This document shows positions 34,601-44,000 of a stretch of DNA of 64,000 nt, in pieces; the first letter of the stretch is position 1, and the number at the start of each line of letters is the position of its first letter. The notes beneath the pieces were generated by a model. It worked only from the letters and a program-made list of their open reading frames with translations, ran no database searches and had not been told where the DNA came from. The stretch is from Marinobacter aromaticivorans. Its GTDB lineage: Bacteria > Pseudomonadota > Gammaproteobacteria > Pseudomonadales > Oleiphilaceae. A program made the position numbers and the translations under genes. The DNA lies in the NCBI RefSeq assembly GCF_002806975.1, contig NZ_NIHD01000004.1, positions 221,011 to 285,010 of the forward strand, read 5' to 3'.

Positions 34601-36666
34601 CCTATCTTGGCTATGTCGATGTTCGTAAGAGCTCGGGGAAAGAAATTGTTGTTGAGAATACGGCCAGGACCCGGTCCGTAAAGCCGGACGAAACGCTTTA
34701 TCTGATGAGTACCCAGAATAAAACGTCACTCGATCGGAGGAAAAGAGCTGTTACACGCGTGCTCGATCAGCTATCGGTCATTCCCGATCTCACCGCTTAT
34801 TTTGAGGAAAACTCCGACAGGGTGCCCGTAAAACTCTCGGAGGAACCGTCAGACAAAGATTTCGAGCTATACCAGCGAGAGGATCGAGAAACGGGCAAAG
34901 TGATTGGTCTCAACACAGCTCAGAAAGAGGCTTTCAAGAAACTGATCACTTATGGCCCTGTGGGTCTTCTGCAAGGTCCCCCAGGGACTGGGAAGACAGA
35001 GTTCATTGCAGCGTTTTGCCACTACCTGGTCAGCCGGGAAAATGTGAGCAATATTTTGTTGGTTTCTCAATCTCACGAGGCGGTAAACACCGCGGTAGAG
35101 CGAATAAGGTCTCATTGCCGGAAGCTTGATACTGATCTGGACGTTGTCCGTTTCAGCAACAGTGATCAAGCGGTTTCCGATGGCCTGAAAGATGTTTATT
35201 CCAGCGCGTTGGTGAATCAGAGGAAAGCCCTATTTGAGGCAGAACAGACTCATCGATTGACCTCATTAGCCAGATCCCTTCAGGTAAATCCGGATTTTAT
35301 TGAGAAGTTGCTGATCGTTGAGAAGCGCATCCGGCATCCTATCAATGAGATTGAAAGGCTGGATAAAGATCTGGAGTCGACGGAATTAGATTCCAAGATG
35401 CAGAGGGATATGAAGACCGAGCGCGAGGCCTACCGTTCTATCCTTTCCGGGGCCTTGGAGGAGCTGTTCTCCAAACCCCTTCCCGAGGAAGGGGGATATC
35501 AGAAACTTCTGCTGGAGCTGCACGAATCCGTCTGTAATGAATTCGGAGCGAGGCCTCATGAGCTCAGGCGATGTCTCTCATTGATACGGGTTTCGGAAGA
35601 GATGCTGGAGCGCCTTGAGAGCAAAAGCTCCAACTATGATGAGTTTCTGGTTCGTTCTCGTACCTTGGTGTGCGGTACATGCGTCGGGATGGGGCAGAGC
35701 CATCTTGCTTTGAACAAAACACCTTTTGACTGGGTCATCATTGATGAAGCAGCGCGCTCGTCTTCCAGTGAATTGGCGGTTGCTATGCAAGTTGGGAAAC
35801 GCATTCTGTTAGTAGGCGACCATCGACAGCTGCCACCCACTTATCAGGATGATCACAAGCTTGGTATTGCCCGGGAATTCGGTGTCCCACCCAAGTCGGA
35901 CGAGCTGGACTTCATCATGCGTAGCGACTTCGAGCGGTCCTTTGAGTCGTCCTATGGGAAACGCATTGGCGCTACCCTCACTATGCAGTATCGGATGAAT
36001 AAAGCGATTGGCGGCTTGGTTTCCGCTGTCTTCTATGGAGGAAGGCTAGAAACAGGTGACCGCCGCATACCCGAATGCTTTTCACGCGCGCCTTCACCGA
36101 TAAAAAGTGAGGTGACCTGGCTGGACACCGGTGTGCTCGGCGAGAAAGCGTACTCTAAGGGGGACAAGAGTAAGTTTAATGAAACGGAAGCTGACGAAAT
36201 CATCAGTCTTTTAAAGACAATTGAGAGCGACGATGTTTTCTGTAAAGGGTTGCTCGATACGGTTTCAGATGACAAAGAACCGACGATTGGTGTGATCTGC
36301 ATGTATTCAGAGCAGAAGCGCTTCCTGAAAAGAAAGTTTGCGGCCCAGAACTGGCGTGATGATTTCAGGGAGACAGTAAAAATAGACACGGTTGATAGTT
36401 ACCAGGGGAAGGAAAACAGAATCATCATTTTGTCTCTGACAAGGTCGGATGCCGAGAGAAGTCCGGGTTTCCTGAGGTCAGATAACCGCGTCAACGTTGC
36501 TATGTCTCGGGCAATGGAAAGGCTGGTTATTGTAGGGGACATGAGAGTCTGGAGTGGCAAGAACAGTCACTATGGCCTTGGAAAGGTAGCAGCTTACATT
36601 CGCGATCGTCAGGGTGAGGGAAGTTTCAATATTCTTCCAGCGTCCAAACAGAAAGGAGGCAAATAA
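31606..36666 (+). CDS. NERD-pseudokinase-kinase-SF1B helicase giant
   Basis: A 1686-residue protein with several domains. NERD nuclease-related domain: GEFDLVIITHKN (about 81) and VELKHW (about 96-101). A first protein-kinase-like domain has HRDVGDHS near 369, but the catalytic-loop Asn and the DFG are lost. A second kinase-like domain has HGDLHPDNV near 648 and DFPD in place of DFG. After an acidic linker comes an Upf1/Dna2-type SF1B helicase: GPPGTGKT near 1123-1130, IDEAARSS near 1379, GDHRQLPP, MQYRMN, DSYQGKE and NVAMSRA. PglW of BREX/Pgl also joins NERD to a kinase, but the helicase fusion is different. GGGAG precedes the ATG; it heads a five-gene operon. Confidence 0.8.
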   Translation: MEVKLWDGGLLIHELNAISKMEAAFDEKSAPPSMAERKSRQNQTAIGQQLSSLVGNKLQSGMWPWKGYAGFRFSDSKGKDGEFDLVIITHKNILIVELKHWHGTITSSGDRWLQNGSDRGRSPVSTTRNKFFLLKNKIGRIRHQLPGKKVPRIEYRVVMSGNCDFSGISDNEKDFVLSLDDFLKLADEKRFNKTFRPHPDQQGLNDYFEIFDRLFDESNVQERDLVVDGYRAKEKIFSHPMGAYTEYEAVNDQNKSDRGLLRLWDFNKLSGNQPKTPEGRYRIISREQEVLTQIRLAEPELYKNCLRPMSNPSQDDMTRQFCERFELPTGHLRFNAFINSHVVGYSIQERLNVGKVLVSQFARMHGAKVAHRDVGDHSVWLSPSNAITLSNFIAAYYQPAGTVGEQRKELSIGAIELPEDIGSNIELATPFTRDVFALGILLWHLVKAQNIPHKADSSLLEKVVGDLQHCEDWYAPVILRAIQKIPSERYADAGSFLGALNEGQPSNAEVFEFDDSTLDRFRQPTLRVERAYPMEEEYVDSPLKEVYRSGSNVVKTWPGFDLGGDDLGAGPRLLAFLTTVERLQKLKLGFMPKIDEFGLAKRDEPFVVSQWIEGVHWSELTDLDQDVRFQVIERLCDHISFLHEQDIAHGDLHPDNVKVVLPAVPEESPFIYLLDFPDLAIDSDETKNSRYSPAWEHASPYERDNFAVMRMSSELLGMEWDVARDDDLQSLRDLINLEQESQAGFISLDRFIDAIQREREPKVQRTTISIKTSRVSGPLTILPDNGELLVTVEPDRKRPRMLTVKFSGIGGNFLCTYDPSEHKFGRVLFLNKQDEIWGRDRNSAQYRIDCTLELTQNGHDDCSGLNQFFADNGDFLALVDDVQQSSIEKQTREEDSAATEPGVKTTEAENQDLSQEHEEEPREASHKVRKRDIPVNRLWKTIIDTETEGLPSIEVSDEPAPTRDHSSIRIPYSSEGAVLESFDKDDEVRLVRKKDDKTSYLGYVDVRKSSGKEIVVENTARTRSVKPDETLYLMSTQNKTSLDRRKRAVTRVLDQLSVIPDLTAYFEENSDRVPVKLSEEPSDKDFELYQREDRETGKVIGLNTAQKEAFKKLITYGPVGLLQGPPGTGKTEFIAAFCHYLVSRENVSNILLVSQSHEAVNTAVERIRSHCRKLDTDLDVVRFSNSDQAVSDGLKDVYSSALVNQRKALFEAEQTHRLTSLARSLQVNPDFIEKLLIVEKRIRHPINEIERLDKDLESTELDSKMQRDMKTEREAYRSILSGALEELFSKPLPEEGGYQKLLLELHESVCNEFGARPHELRRCLSLIRVSEEMLERLESKSSNYDEFLVRSRTLVCGTCVGMGQSHLALNKTPFDWVIIDEAARSSSSELAVAMQVGKRILLVGDHRQLPPTYQDDHKLGIAREFGVPPKSDELDFIMRSDFERSFESSYGKRIGATLTMQYRMNKAIGGLVSAVFYGGRLETGDRRIPECFSRAPSPIKSEVTWLDTGVLGEKAYSKGDKSKFNETEADEIISLLKTIESDDVFCKGLLDTVSDDKEPTIGVICMYSEQKRFLKRKFAAQNWRDDFRETVKIDTVDSYQGKENRIIILSLTRSDAERSPGFLRSDNRVNVAMSRAMERLVIVGDMRVWSGKNSHYGLGKVAAYIRDRQGEGSFNILPASKQKGGK

Positions 36667-38064
36667 ATGTCCACTGGTAATATTCCTCTTTTCGAGCTTG
36701 ATGTCGCCGTGCCATCTCAGCTTTATATGATTGAGTATTCTCTCGTAGAGCGGGGCAGTCTGCCTTTCGTTCCCGATTTTTTACTCAAACTGCTCCACGT
36801 GGCGGATTTCCTTCCACAGGAGGTTGCGCACTTTTTTGGGTTCTCACGCAAAGAGCTTGATCATGCGCTTACGGGCTTCTTTAGTTCCGGAGAAGTGGAG
36901 TATCGGAAAGATGGAAAACTCGGCCTTACAGCTAAAGGGCATGCTCTATTCGCTGATACCGATACCTCGCCAATGCGCGAATCGATCGCGAATTATCGGA
37001 AACCTTTTTGCTTTGACCTTTTGACCTTCAGTTACCTCGGAAACAATTCCAAGTCTGGCCGAGATAGTCGAACCTTGAGGCTGAAGGTTGACCAGGAACA
37101 AGTCGCTGAATCTCAGAGTCTTGCAAAAGAGTCATTCCAGAGAAACATTCACGACATCTACAAGAAAGGTCATCTGGTTAAAGGCGCGCCTCAAGGAGGC
37201 ACGCCTGAAATTTACAAATTCAGTGACTGCAGCAAAAGGAAGGACTTTGTGGAGAAGATTCCGGAAGTCCTCTCGTTAAATGCTGCAACGTATCAGTTCG
37301 AGTTTGAGGACCGAGATGGCCTTCCCGAATCAGAAACTTACATTCGAGCCAGGACCGAGGCGCTTAGCGCTGCTTGCGGCTCCAACAATATCAGTCAAAT
37401 TTCCAAAGTCGCGGATCTGCTTGAAGATGAGTTTACCCTTAGGCTGATTCAGGATGAGGGGTTGAACGCGGACAGGTTGGCATCGCTGGCCATTGATGAA
37501 CTGCAGGGTCATGGCACGGAATCTGAGAGACGGCGCCTGTATGGCTCTTTACAGCTGCAGCGCAATTGGCAGGATATTTTTGAGAAGCTGAAATCAACCC
37601 TCAAGTCAGATAAGACTGAGACGGCCGAACTTATCTGGTTGGCGCCATCTTGCCACGAACTCTGGGGTAAATGTGAACGGCATGGCCAGGCGCTTTCTGA
37701 GGTTTATGAACTGTTCTCAAAGCACCAATCTGGAATAAATGGTTTCAAGGTTTATGTCCCATTACCGGATGATCGGGACAAGCGTGCGAAGAACATCGCC
37801 CGGCGCGAGAATGCGGAGGCCGGAAAAAGGCTCTTTGGCTTTGTTGAGTCGGAGCTTCTCTCTTCGGTCGAGATTCTGCTTTTGAAAGACAAGTTCGTTT
37901 TAGTTCTCTATCACTTCACAGACTCAAGGAGATACCCAGCGCCAGTTCCGATTGGATTTTTCTCTCAGAGCGCCCAAGACTTGGCCCGAGTCAATTCTTT
38001 GATGGCGGGAGCACTTGGGGAATACACCGAGGCTGGGGCTCCTCGGGATTTGGGACCGCTATGA
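36667..38064 (+). CDS. unrecognised protein with winged-helix-like N-terminus
   Basis: A 465-residue protein starting directly after the preceding stop, with GGAGG in front. Residues about 30-100 (PDFLLKLLHVADFLPQEVAH, SRKELDHAL, then LGLTAKGHALF) look like a winged helix with its wing. The remainder is mixed alpha/beta with QLQRNWQDIFEKLKSTLKS and a late LLKDKFVLVLYHFTD. No catalytic motif is recognised. ATGA overlap with the DUF6361 gene shows tight coupling. It may be a DNA-binding or scaffold subunit of the five-gene system; that is inference from position only. Confidence 0.7.
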   Translation: MSTGNIPLFELDVAVPSQLYMIEYSLVERGSLPFVPDFLLKLLHVADFLPQEVAHFFGFSRKELDHALTGFFSSGEVEYRKDGKLGLTAKGHALFADTDTSPMRESIANYRKPFCFDLLTFSYLGNNSKSGRDSRTLRLKVDQEQVAESQSLAKESFQRNIHDIYKKGHLVKGAPQGGTPEIYKFSDCSKRKDFVEKIPEVLSLNAATYQFEFEDRDGLPESETYIRARTEALSAACGSNNISQISKVADLLEDEFTLRLIQDEGLNADRLASLAIDELQGHGTESERRRLYGSLQLQRNWQDIFEKLKSTLKSDKTETAELIWLAPSCHELWGKCERHGQALSEVYELFSKHQSGINGFKVYVPLPDDRDKRAKNIARRENAEAGKRLFGFVESELLSSVEILLLKDKFVLVLYHFTDSRRYPAPVPIGFFSQSAQDLARVNSLMAGALGEYTEAGAPRDLGPL

Positions 38065-39290
38065 GCAGTATTGGCTGGGTAGATTTTTCATCCACTGACA
38101 GGGAAAAAGTGTCGCAGGTTCTTGCGATGTTGCAGGAGTCGGGAACTTTGGATGAGTTAGGAATAGGCCAGATACGCGATGCCTTTGCTGACCTTCTGTT
38201 TCCCGGCTTCTCGACCATTCAAACGCGGGCCAAATATTTCATCACAGTGCCCCGAATTATCCGCGACTACATGGAGCTGGATGCCAGGACTCAACGCCGG
38301 ACATCACTCAGGGATTACCTGGAGTCGCAGGAAAACGAGGTCGCCAAGGTTTTGGTGGAGCGTCATGGATCGGCTGAGAGTGGCATCATCGGCGCGGAAA
38401 TGGTTGAAAGTAAACAGGGCGTAGCCCGAAAGCCCTCGTCTGTTTATTGGAATGGTCTCCGCCAGTTCGGGGTTGTGAATACCGCAAAATCTCTTGCTGA
38501 GTTTTCCAGGGAGATAAATCAAGCGCAATCGGCGTCCCGTGCCTCAGGACATGAGGACGATGACTCTGATGCGATGTCGCATCGCTCCGTGGTACATCTG
38601 GATGTCTTTGAGTCAGGTTGGATGGAGGATCTTACGATCCATTTATCTGAGTCCGAGGCGCGATTTCTCATTGATAAGCTGACTCATACCCCTGCCATTC
38701 GAAACAGCGTTGTCTCCCAGTTCCTGATTCATGGTTTGGCATCGGAACTGGATGAAGATACCGCTACTTCTCTGACGTTCCCCGAGGTTGTTGCGTGGAC
38801 GAAGGGTAGAGCCGAAGTCTCTCTTCAATGTAGGCACACTCTTGAGCTGGCGAATGAGTTCAGTGATGCGATATACGGAGCGCATATCCGGTTCAATGCA
38901 TTGATTGCGAGGAAATCCGGTAACGATGAGTTGCTGGCTGAGCATGAGGAGCTTTTTTCCGAATGGCTTGAGGAAATCAGGGATCGAAATCTGTTTTCGG
39001 CTTCCAGTGTGGATGACTGGTTGCAGGCTGCCACCGCTGGCGGCGCCCGGATCAATTTGAATTCACGTGAGTTTCTGCGTCAGTGGCATGAGGCTATTTT
39101 TCAGAATCAGCCTGTCAGCAGCTTGGATAGACTGGTGGAAAGCCGCGCTAAGAGAAACAAAGGCCGTCGTTCGACTCTCTTCAAGAGCCCAGGTTTCGCG
39201 CCAGAGTGGCAAGGAATGAGTAGGCTGTCCTATCGTTGGGATACAGCTCGAACCATCATGGCGGACATTGTCCAGGGTGCTAAATGCTGA
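38061..39290 (+). CDS. DUF6361-family protein
   Basis: A 409-residue protein whose N-terminus (MSSIGWVDFSS, GIGQIRDAFADLLFPG, TRAKYFITVPRI) is the hallmark of a family I know as DUF6361. It is often seen beside a PLD-like protein and a large SF2 helicase. The family's biochemical role is not established to my knowledge. There is no obvious enzyme motif; the C-terminal half is helical with charged segments. It overlaps both neighbours (ATGA before, 7-bp overlap after), so stoichiometric production with the PLD protein is likely. Confidence 0.75.
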   Translation: MSSIGWVDFSSTDREKVSQVLAMLQESGTLDELGIGQIRDAFADLLFPGFSTIQTRAKYFITVPRIIRDYMELDARTQRRTSLRDYLESQENEVAKVLVERHGSAESGIIGAEMVESKQGVARKPSSVYWNGLRQFGVVNTAKSLAEFSREINQAQSASRASGHEDDDSDAMSHRSVVHLDVFESGWMEDLTIHLSESEARFLIDKLTHTPAIRNSVVSQFLIHGLASELDEDTATSLTFPEVVAWTKGRAEVSLQCRHTLELANEFSDAIYGAHIRFNALIARKSGNDELLAEHEELFSEWLEEIRDRNLFSASSVDDWLQAATAGGARINLNSREFLRQWHEAIFQNQPVSSLDRLVESRAKRNKGRRSTLFKSPGFAPEWQGMSRLSYRWDTARTIMADIVQGAKC

Positions 39291-41080
39291 ACCCCAAAGC
39301 CGAGAGAGTGGACTATGGCTGGGAGCTGCGGCCTCCAGAGGGGTATGAGCTCGATTCTGCCATCGCCGCAACCTACACGCTCGACCTGGATGCTCTCCTG
39401 TCCGTCCCAATCGCCTTGTGTTTTCACGATACCTTGGAGGGCGAAATCCAGGGTGAGCGCTTGGCACTTTTGGAAGCCGTTGGGCAGCTTAATGGCCGCC
39501 TGAAGGTTTTTTATCAGGCGGGAAAAATAAAGCTGCCAGGCAACTATAATCGCTTGTTTGCTTTGCTAGAGCCTTGGCTTCAGCCGGTAATGCCAGGGGA
39601 CGTGGCTTATTCCTCTTTCCATCCGAAGTTTTGGCTCCTGCGATACACCGCGCCCAAACGTCCGGTGCGCTATCGCTTGATCGTGCTTTCCCGGAACCTC
39701 ACATTTGATCGAAGTTGGGACCTTGCCTTGTCTTTGGATGGAGAGGTTTCTCGCGAATCAATTGACAGCGCCCATCAGAGGTGGGATGAGCTGGTGAGGG
39801 ATCTGCTGCGGCAGGATCCTTCCTTTGAGCCTGGCAAGGTCATCAGGAAGGAGCTCGACCGGATTAACTGGCACCCACCTGAGAATTTTAGAGATCCCAG
39901 AATTCTTGCGGGTGGCCCCAGGTATGGCCAGCCACTGAATATGCTTAGCCCGAATGACTCAATATTAGTCGTTTCGCCATTTCTGAAGGATTCAGTAGGT
40001 GGCGTGGGAGCTTTGGATGAGTTGGCTCAGAGAGCTCCAGAGGGTAATCGCTGGTTATTCAGTCGGGGTGAAGAGCTTGATGAGATAGGGCCGGAGAAGC
40101 TTGAGGGGTGGTCCTGTTTTTCCATCAACACGGATGTCGTTGATGGTGAAGAACGTCTGGAGATGGGGACCGGTAGGCAGAATCTTCACGCAAAACTGAT
40201 CGTTGTCGAGCGAGGGAAAACTTGTCACTGGCATCTGGGGTCAGCAAACGCGACGGCTGCGGCCTTGGGTAACGCAGGCGCTGACCCGCGCAATACTGAA
40301 TTGCTGGTCAGGCTGACAGGGAAAAGCCGTTTAATTGGGCCGGCCGCGTTGCTGGAGCAGTGGATTGATAAAGATACGCCTGGCAACGGGCTGTTTGTGG
40401 AGCACCAGTTTGAAGAGCGACCAGCCAGTGAGGGCGAAAGCGAGAGAGATTTGTTTCGGGTTCTCTCGTTTGATCTGATCAACGCGAATTGGACATTGTC
40501 TGCCAGGGAAGGAGAGTACGATCCCACTCTTTTTGAGTTAGAGCTTTCGATAGATGGGGTACCAGAACTGCCAAAAGGGCTATCGGTGGAGGTGGGACTT
40601 TTGCCAGTGAGAGGGTCCTATCGGCTTCTCGACAGCATCATCTGCTGGAACAACTTGAATCTGAACCAGCTCAGCGCGTTTCTGGCCGTGAAAATCACTG
40701 CGCAGGGAAGCGCTGAAACCGAGCACTTGGTTATTCAGACCAATCTGCATTTGCCTAAAGGAACGGACCGCGACCGACGCATTATCGAGCAGCTGGTGGA
40801 TACTGAAGATAAATTTCTGAATTACATTCGTCTTCTCCTGCAACGACATCCGGACAAAAACGATTGGCTTAGCTTTGATGGCACCAGTGGTCAAGCGGGA
40901 GCTCTGGCCACCTTATTCGGTGACTCCCCGATTTTTGAACAGCTGATGCTTGCCGCCGCTCGGGACACTGAGGTGCTTGAGCGAATTCAAAAGATGATCG
41001 ATCGGCTTGAGGGGACGTCAGTGCCCGTTCCCGAAAGGTTTGCTCGGTTGTGGCGGCATTTTGCGCCCGCAAAGCGCTAA
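39284..41080 (+). CDS. phospholipase D-like (HKD) protein
   Basis: A 598-residue protein with two PLD half-sites. SFHPKFWLL gives an HxK at about 113-115. LHAKLIVVERG gives HxK near 302-305, followed by HLGSANAT, the usual G/S-x-N partner. PLD-fold enzymes in defence loci (for example DrmC of DISARM) are mostly nucleases. It is longer than a single-domain DrmC and has a C-terminal extension of about 200 residues. It overlaps DUF6361 and precedes the SF2 helicase by 15 bp. It could supply DNA cleavage to either operon. Confidence 0.78.
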   Translation: MLNPKAERVDYGWELRPPEGYELDSAIAATYTLDLDALLSVPIALCFHDTLEGEIQGERLALLEAVGQLNGRLKVFYQAGKIKLPGNYNRLFALLEPWLQPVMPGDVAYSSFHPKFWLLRYTAPKRPVRYRLIVLSRNLTFDRSWDLALSLDGEVSRESIDSAHQRWDELVRDLLRQDPSFEPGKVIRKELDRINWHPPENFRDPRILAGGPRYGQPLNMLSPNDSILVVSPFLKDSVGGVGALDELAQRAPEGNRWLFSRGEELDEIGPEKLEGWSCFSINTDVVDGEERLEMGTGRQNLHAKLIVVERGKTCHWHLGSANATAAALGNAGADPRNTELLVRLTGKSRLIGPAALLEQWIDKDTPGNGLFVEHQFEERPASEGESERDLFRVLSFDLINANWTLSAREGEYDPTLFELELSIDGVPELPKGLSVEVGLLPVRGSYRLLDSIICWNNLNLNQLSAFLAVKITAQGSAETEHLVIQTNLHLPKGTDRDRRIIEQLVDTEDKFLNYIRLLLQRHPDKNDWLSFDGTSGQAGALATLFGDSPIFEQLMLAAARDTEVLERIQKMIDRLEGTSVPVPERFARLWRHFAPAKR

Positions 41081-41095
41081 GGGAAGTGTTGGTTT

Positions 41096-44000
41096 ATGCA
41101 TGAGGTGTTTGAGCAAATCGAAAAAACGCTGGCTGGCTTGAAAGATTTCCAGCAAGCCTCGGTAGAGAGAGTGATTGAAAACTTCTTTTCAGAGGGACAC
41201 AGCGAGCGAGTTCTTGTTGCTGATGAAGTCGGTTTGGGCAAAACCATTGTCGCGAAAGGGGTAATCGCACAGATGCTTCGCCTGCGGCTAAATCAAAGCC
41301 TGCAAACCGGCGATGACGAGCGCCCCCCGCAACCTTTTCGAGTGACCTATATCTGTTCCAATCTGGCCTTGGCCAACGAGAACCGTAAAAAGCTGGCGGT
41401 GTTCAGTGATGATCTTGCCGAGAAATACGTCAGAGAGCCCTCTTTCGGTCGTTTGGTGGAGTTGGCAGTCAGAGAAAGGCACGGGACCAATGGCCAGTTG
41501 CTTGAGGTCTGTTCACTGACCCCCTCCACCTCGTTCTCACTCACAAACAGTGACGGTAACGTTTGGGAGCGGCAGATCCTCTTTCAGTGTCTGATGAGCC
41601 ACGCGGCATTGCAGCCATGGAGGCCGGTACTGGATCGGCTTATGCGTAGCGAGGTTAAACAGAGCACTTGGGATACGCAGGAGCGATGGTTTCAAGGATG
41701 GTATGAACTGAGTGACGATCTGGTAGATGAATTTTTAAGAGATCTTGAATCCGAGGCATCGCTTTCGGAGGATCTTGCTGACTGGCTTGGGGTGTCCGGC
41801 TGCTCATACATTGATGTGCTGGAGGCCATTAGTCGTCGGTTTTCCGGCTATTTTGCCAGTGATTCCCAGGAAACCTGGAATGAGCTTTTGGCTGGCATTG
41901 CCGGAACAGAGCTAACCGTCGGTTCTGCTTCCTTTTATCGGTTACGCTCGGAACTGCGGACCAAACTTGCGAAAACCTGTGCTCAGCATATTCACGCAGA
42001 TCTATTCATTCTGGATGAATTCCAGCGTTTTGATTCCCTTCTGGACATGTCGGCGGATTCTGAAAATGCCCTGATCGCACAGGAGGTATTCAAGCGCGAT
42101 AATCCTGGAAAAATCCTGCTGTTATCTGCAACGCCCTTTAAAGCGCTGAGCCGCATAGAAGATGATGAAGTTGAAGCATCCCATCAAGAAGAGCTACGCC
42201 ACCTACTGACATTTTTGATGCATTCGGATCAGCAACGGCTTTCCGAGTATGAGGCTGCCAGAAAGGATCTTTTAGCGACGATACTGCGTCTCCGGGATGA
42301 TTCGTTTTTAGTAGAGGATCTCTCGGATGCTGAGAAAAGGAGAGTGGAGCGGGCACTTTCAGATTTTATTGCCCGTACCGAGCGCGGACAGATCGGAGAG
42401 AACGTTGACTCGGTATTCACATCGAAGCCCCTGGATTGCGGGAAGTATTTTAGCAACAGCGATATCAAATCCTTTGCAGCAATGACTTTACTGGCGGACA
42501 CGGTTGATCAGGTGTCCCAAGCGCGACACGGTCATCAACTGATGGAGTTCTATAAATCGGCTCCCTGGGCGTTGTCTTTTCTCGGTGGCTACTCGTTCAG
42601 AGACAGACTGGAGCGGAATCTGAAGAACCCCAAGGTCCGGTCTGCTCTCGGAAAATCGACAGTCAGTTGGTTACCTCGGGAGCGTATTGCTAATTTTCGA
42701 CTGAACCTCTCAGAAGAGGCACCGAACGCAAAAGTTCGAGGGCTCGTAAAGCGGATCTTCGATGACAGGGTGGAGGAATTGTTGTGGATTCCCCCAAGCT
42801 CTCCCCATTACCCCTTACAGGGCGCATTTGCAGCCAATCGGAACTTCACCAAAACTCTGTTGTTCTCGTCCTGGGCAATGGTTCCACGAGCCCTGAGTGG
42901 ATTGCTATCTTACGAAATGGAGAGACGTCTCCAGAAAGGAAAGGGCGGTCGCTCCAAATATTTTGTCGAGGATAAGAAACGGAGTGTTCCACTCATTCGC
43001 CTTGAAGGTAAGAACGCGCTAACAGGGTGGTCACTGATTTATCCCTCGCGGGTGTTGGCGTCGGAATCTTTAGTTCGCAGTGATACCTCATTGGACGAGC
43101 TTCTGGCCCTGCGGAGTGTGCAGTTTGGGGATAGGCTGACAAGGCTCCGTCAATATGAGAGTGACGGGCCTGAGGACCATAATTGGTATGCGTATGCTGG
43201 CATGTTGCTGGACCATGTCAGTGGTTACAGCGATGCACTGGAAGACTGGCAGAATTGGCTGCAGACCGAGCAGGCAAACTCAAAGGATGTAGGGCGGCGG
43301 AAGCATCTGGATGAAATCGAGGACAGCCTGGAGCAGCTGCTTAGCGGGCGAAAAACGCTGGGCAAGATGCCAAACGACCTCGCTGATTATCTGGCCCTGC
43401 TTTCGATTGCAGGACCTGGCGTATGCGCTTTTCGTATGTTCTCGGGGCTTCTTTACGATATTGGCGCGTCGGCGACATATAGTGCGGCAATTGGTATCGC
43501 TTTTGGGGTGCTTACGCTATTCAATAAGCCCGAGTCGATTGCCGTGCTCGAAAAGCAGTCAGGAACCCGGCTGAAGAATGCCGCACATCTGAGTAGTATC
43601 TGGAAGTCTCGTCAAATTTTGAACTACTGTGCACAAGGTGGCTTTCAGGCGATGCTCGATGAATATGGCCATCTGTTGAAGGGTGCCGGTCTGTCTGCCG
43701 AGGAGGCTGCAGAGAGATTGGCAGGCGTCATGGGCTTCCAAACCTCCTCCATCACCTTTCAGTATTTGGGCCACCAAGACGGCAAGCGTCATTTAATCCC
43801 AATGAACGCCACTTTGCGTTGTCATTTCGCGGTACCACTGGGCATTCAGAGTGCGGCCGATGACAAGCAGCAGGTTCGCGTAGAGCACATTCGGGATGGT
43901 TTTAATTCGCCGTTCAAGCCGTTCATGCTTAATTCCACATCCATCGGCCAGGAGGGCTTAGACTTTCACTGGTATTGCAACCGGGTGGTTCATTGGAATT

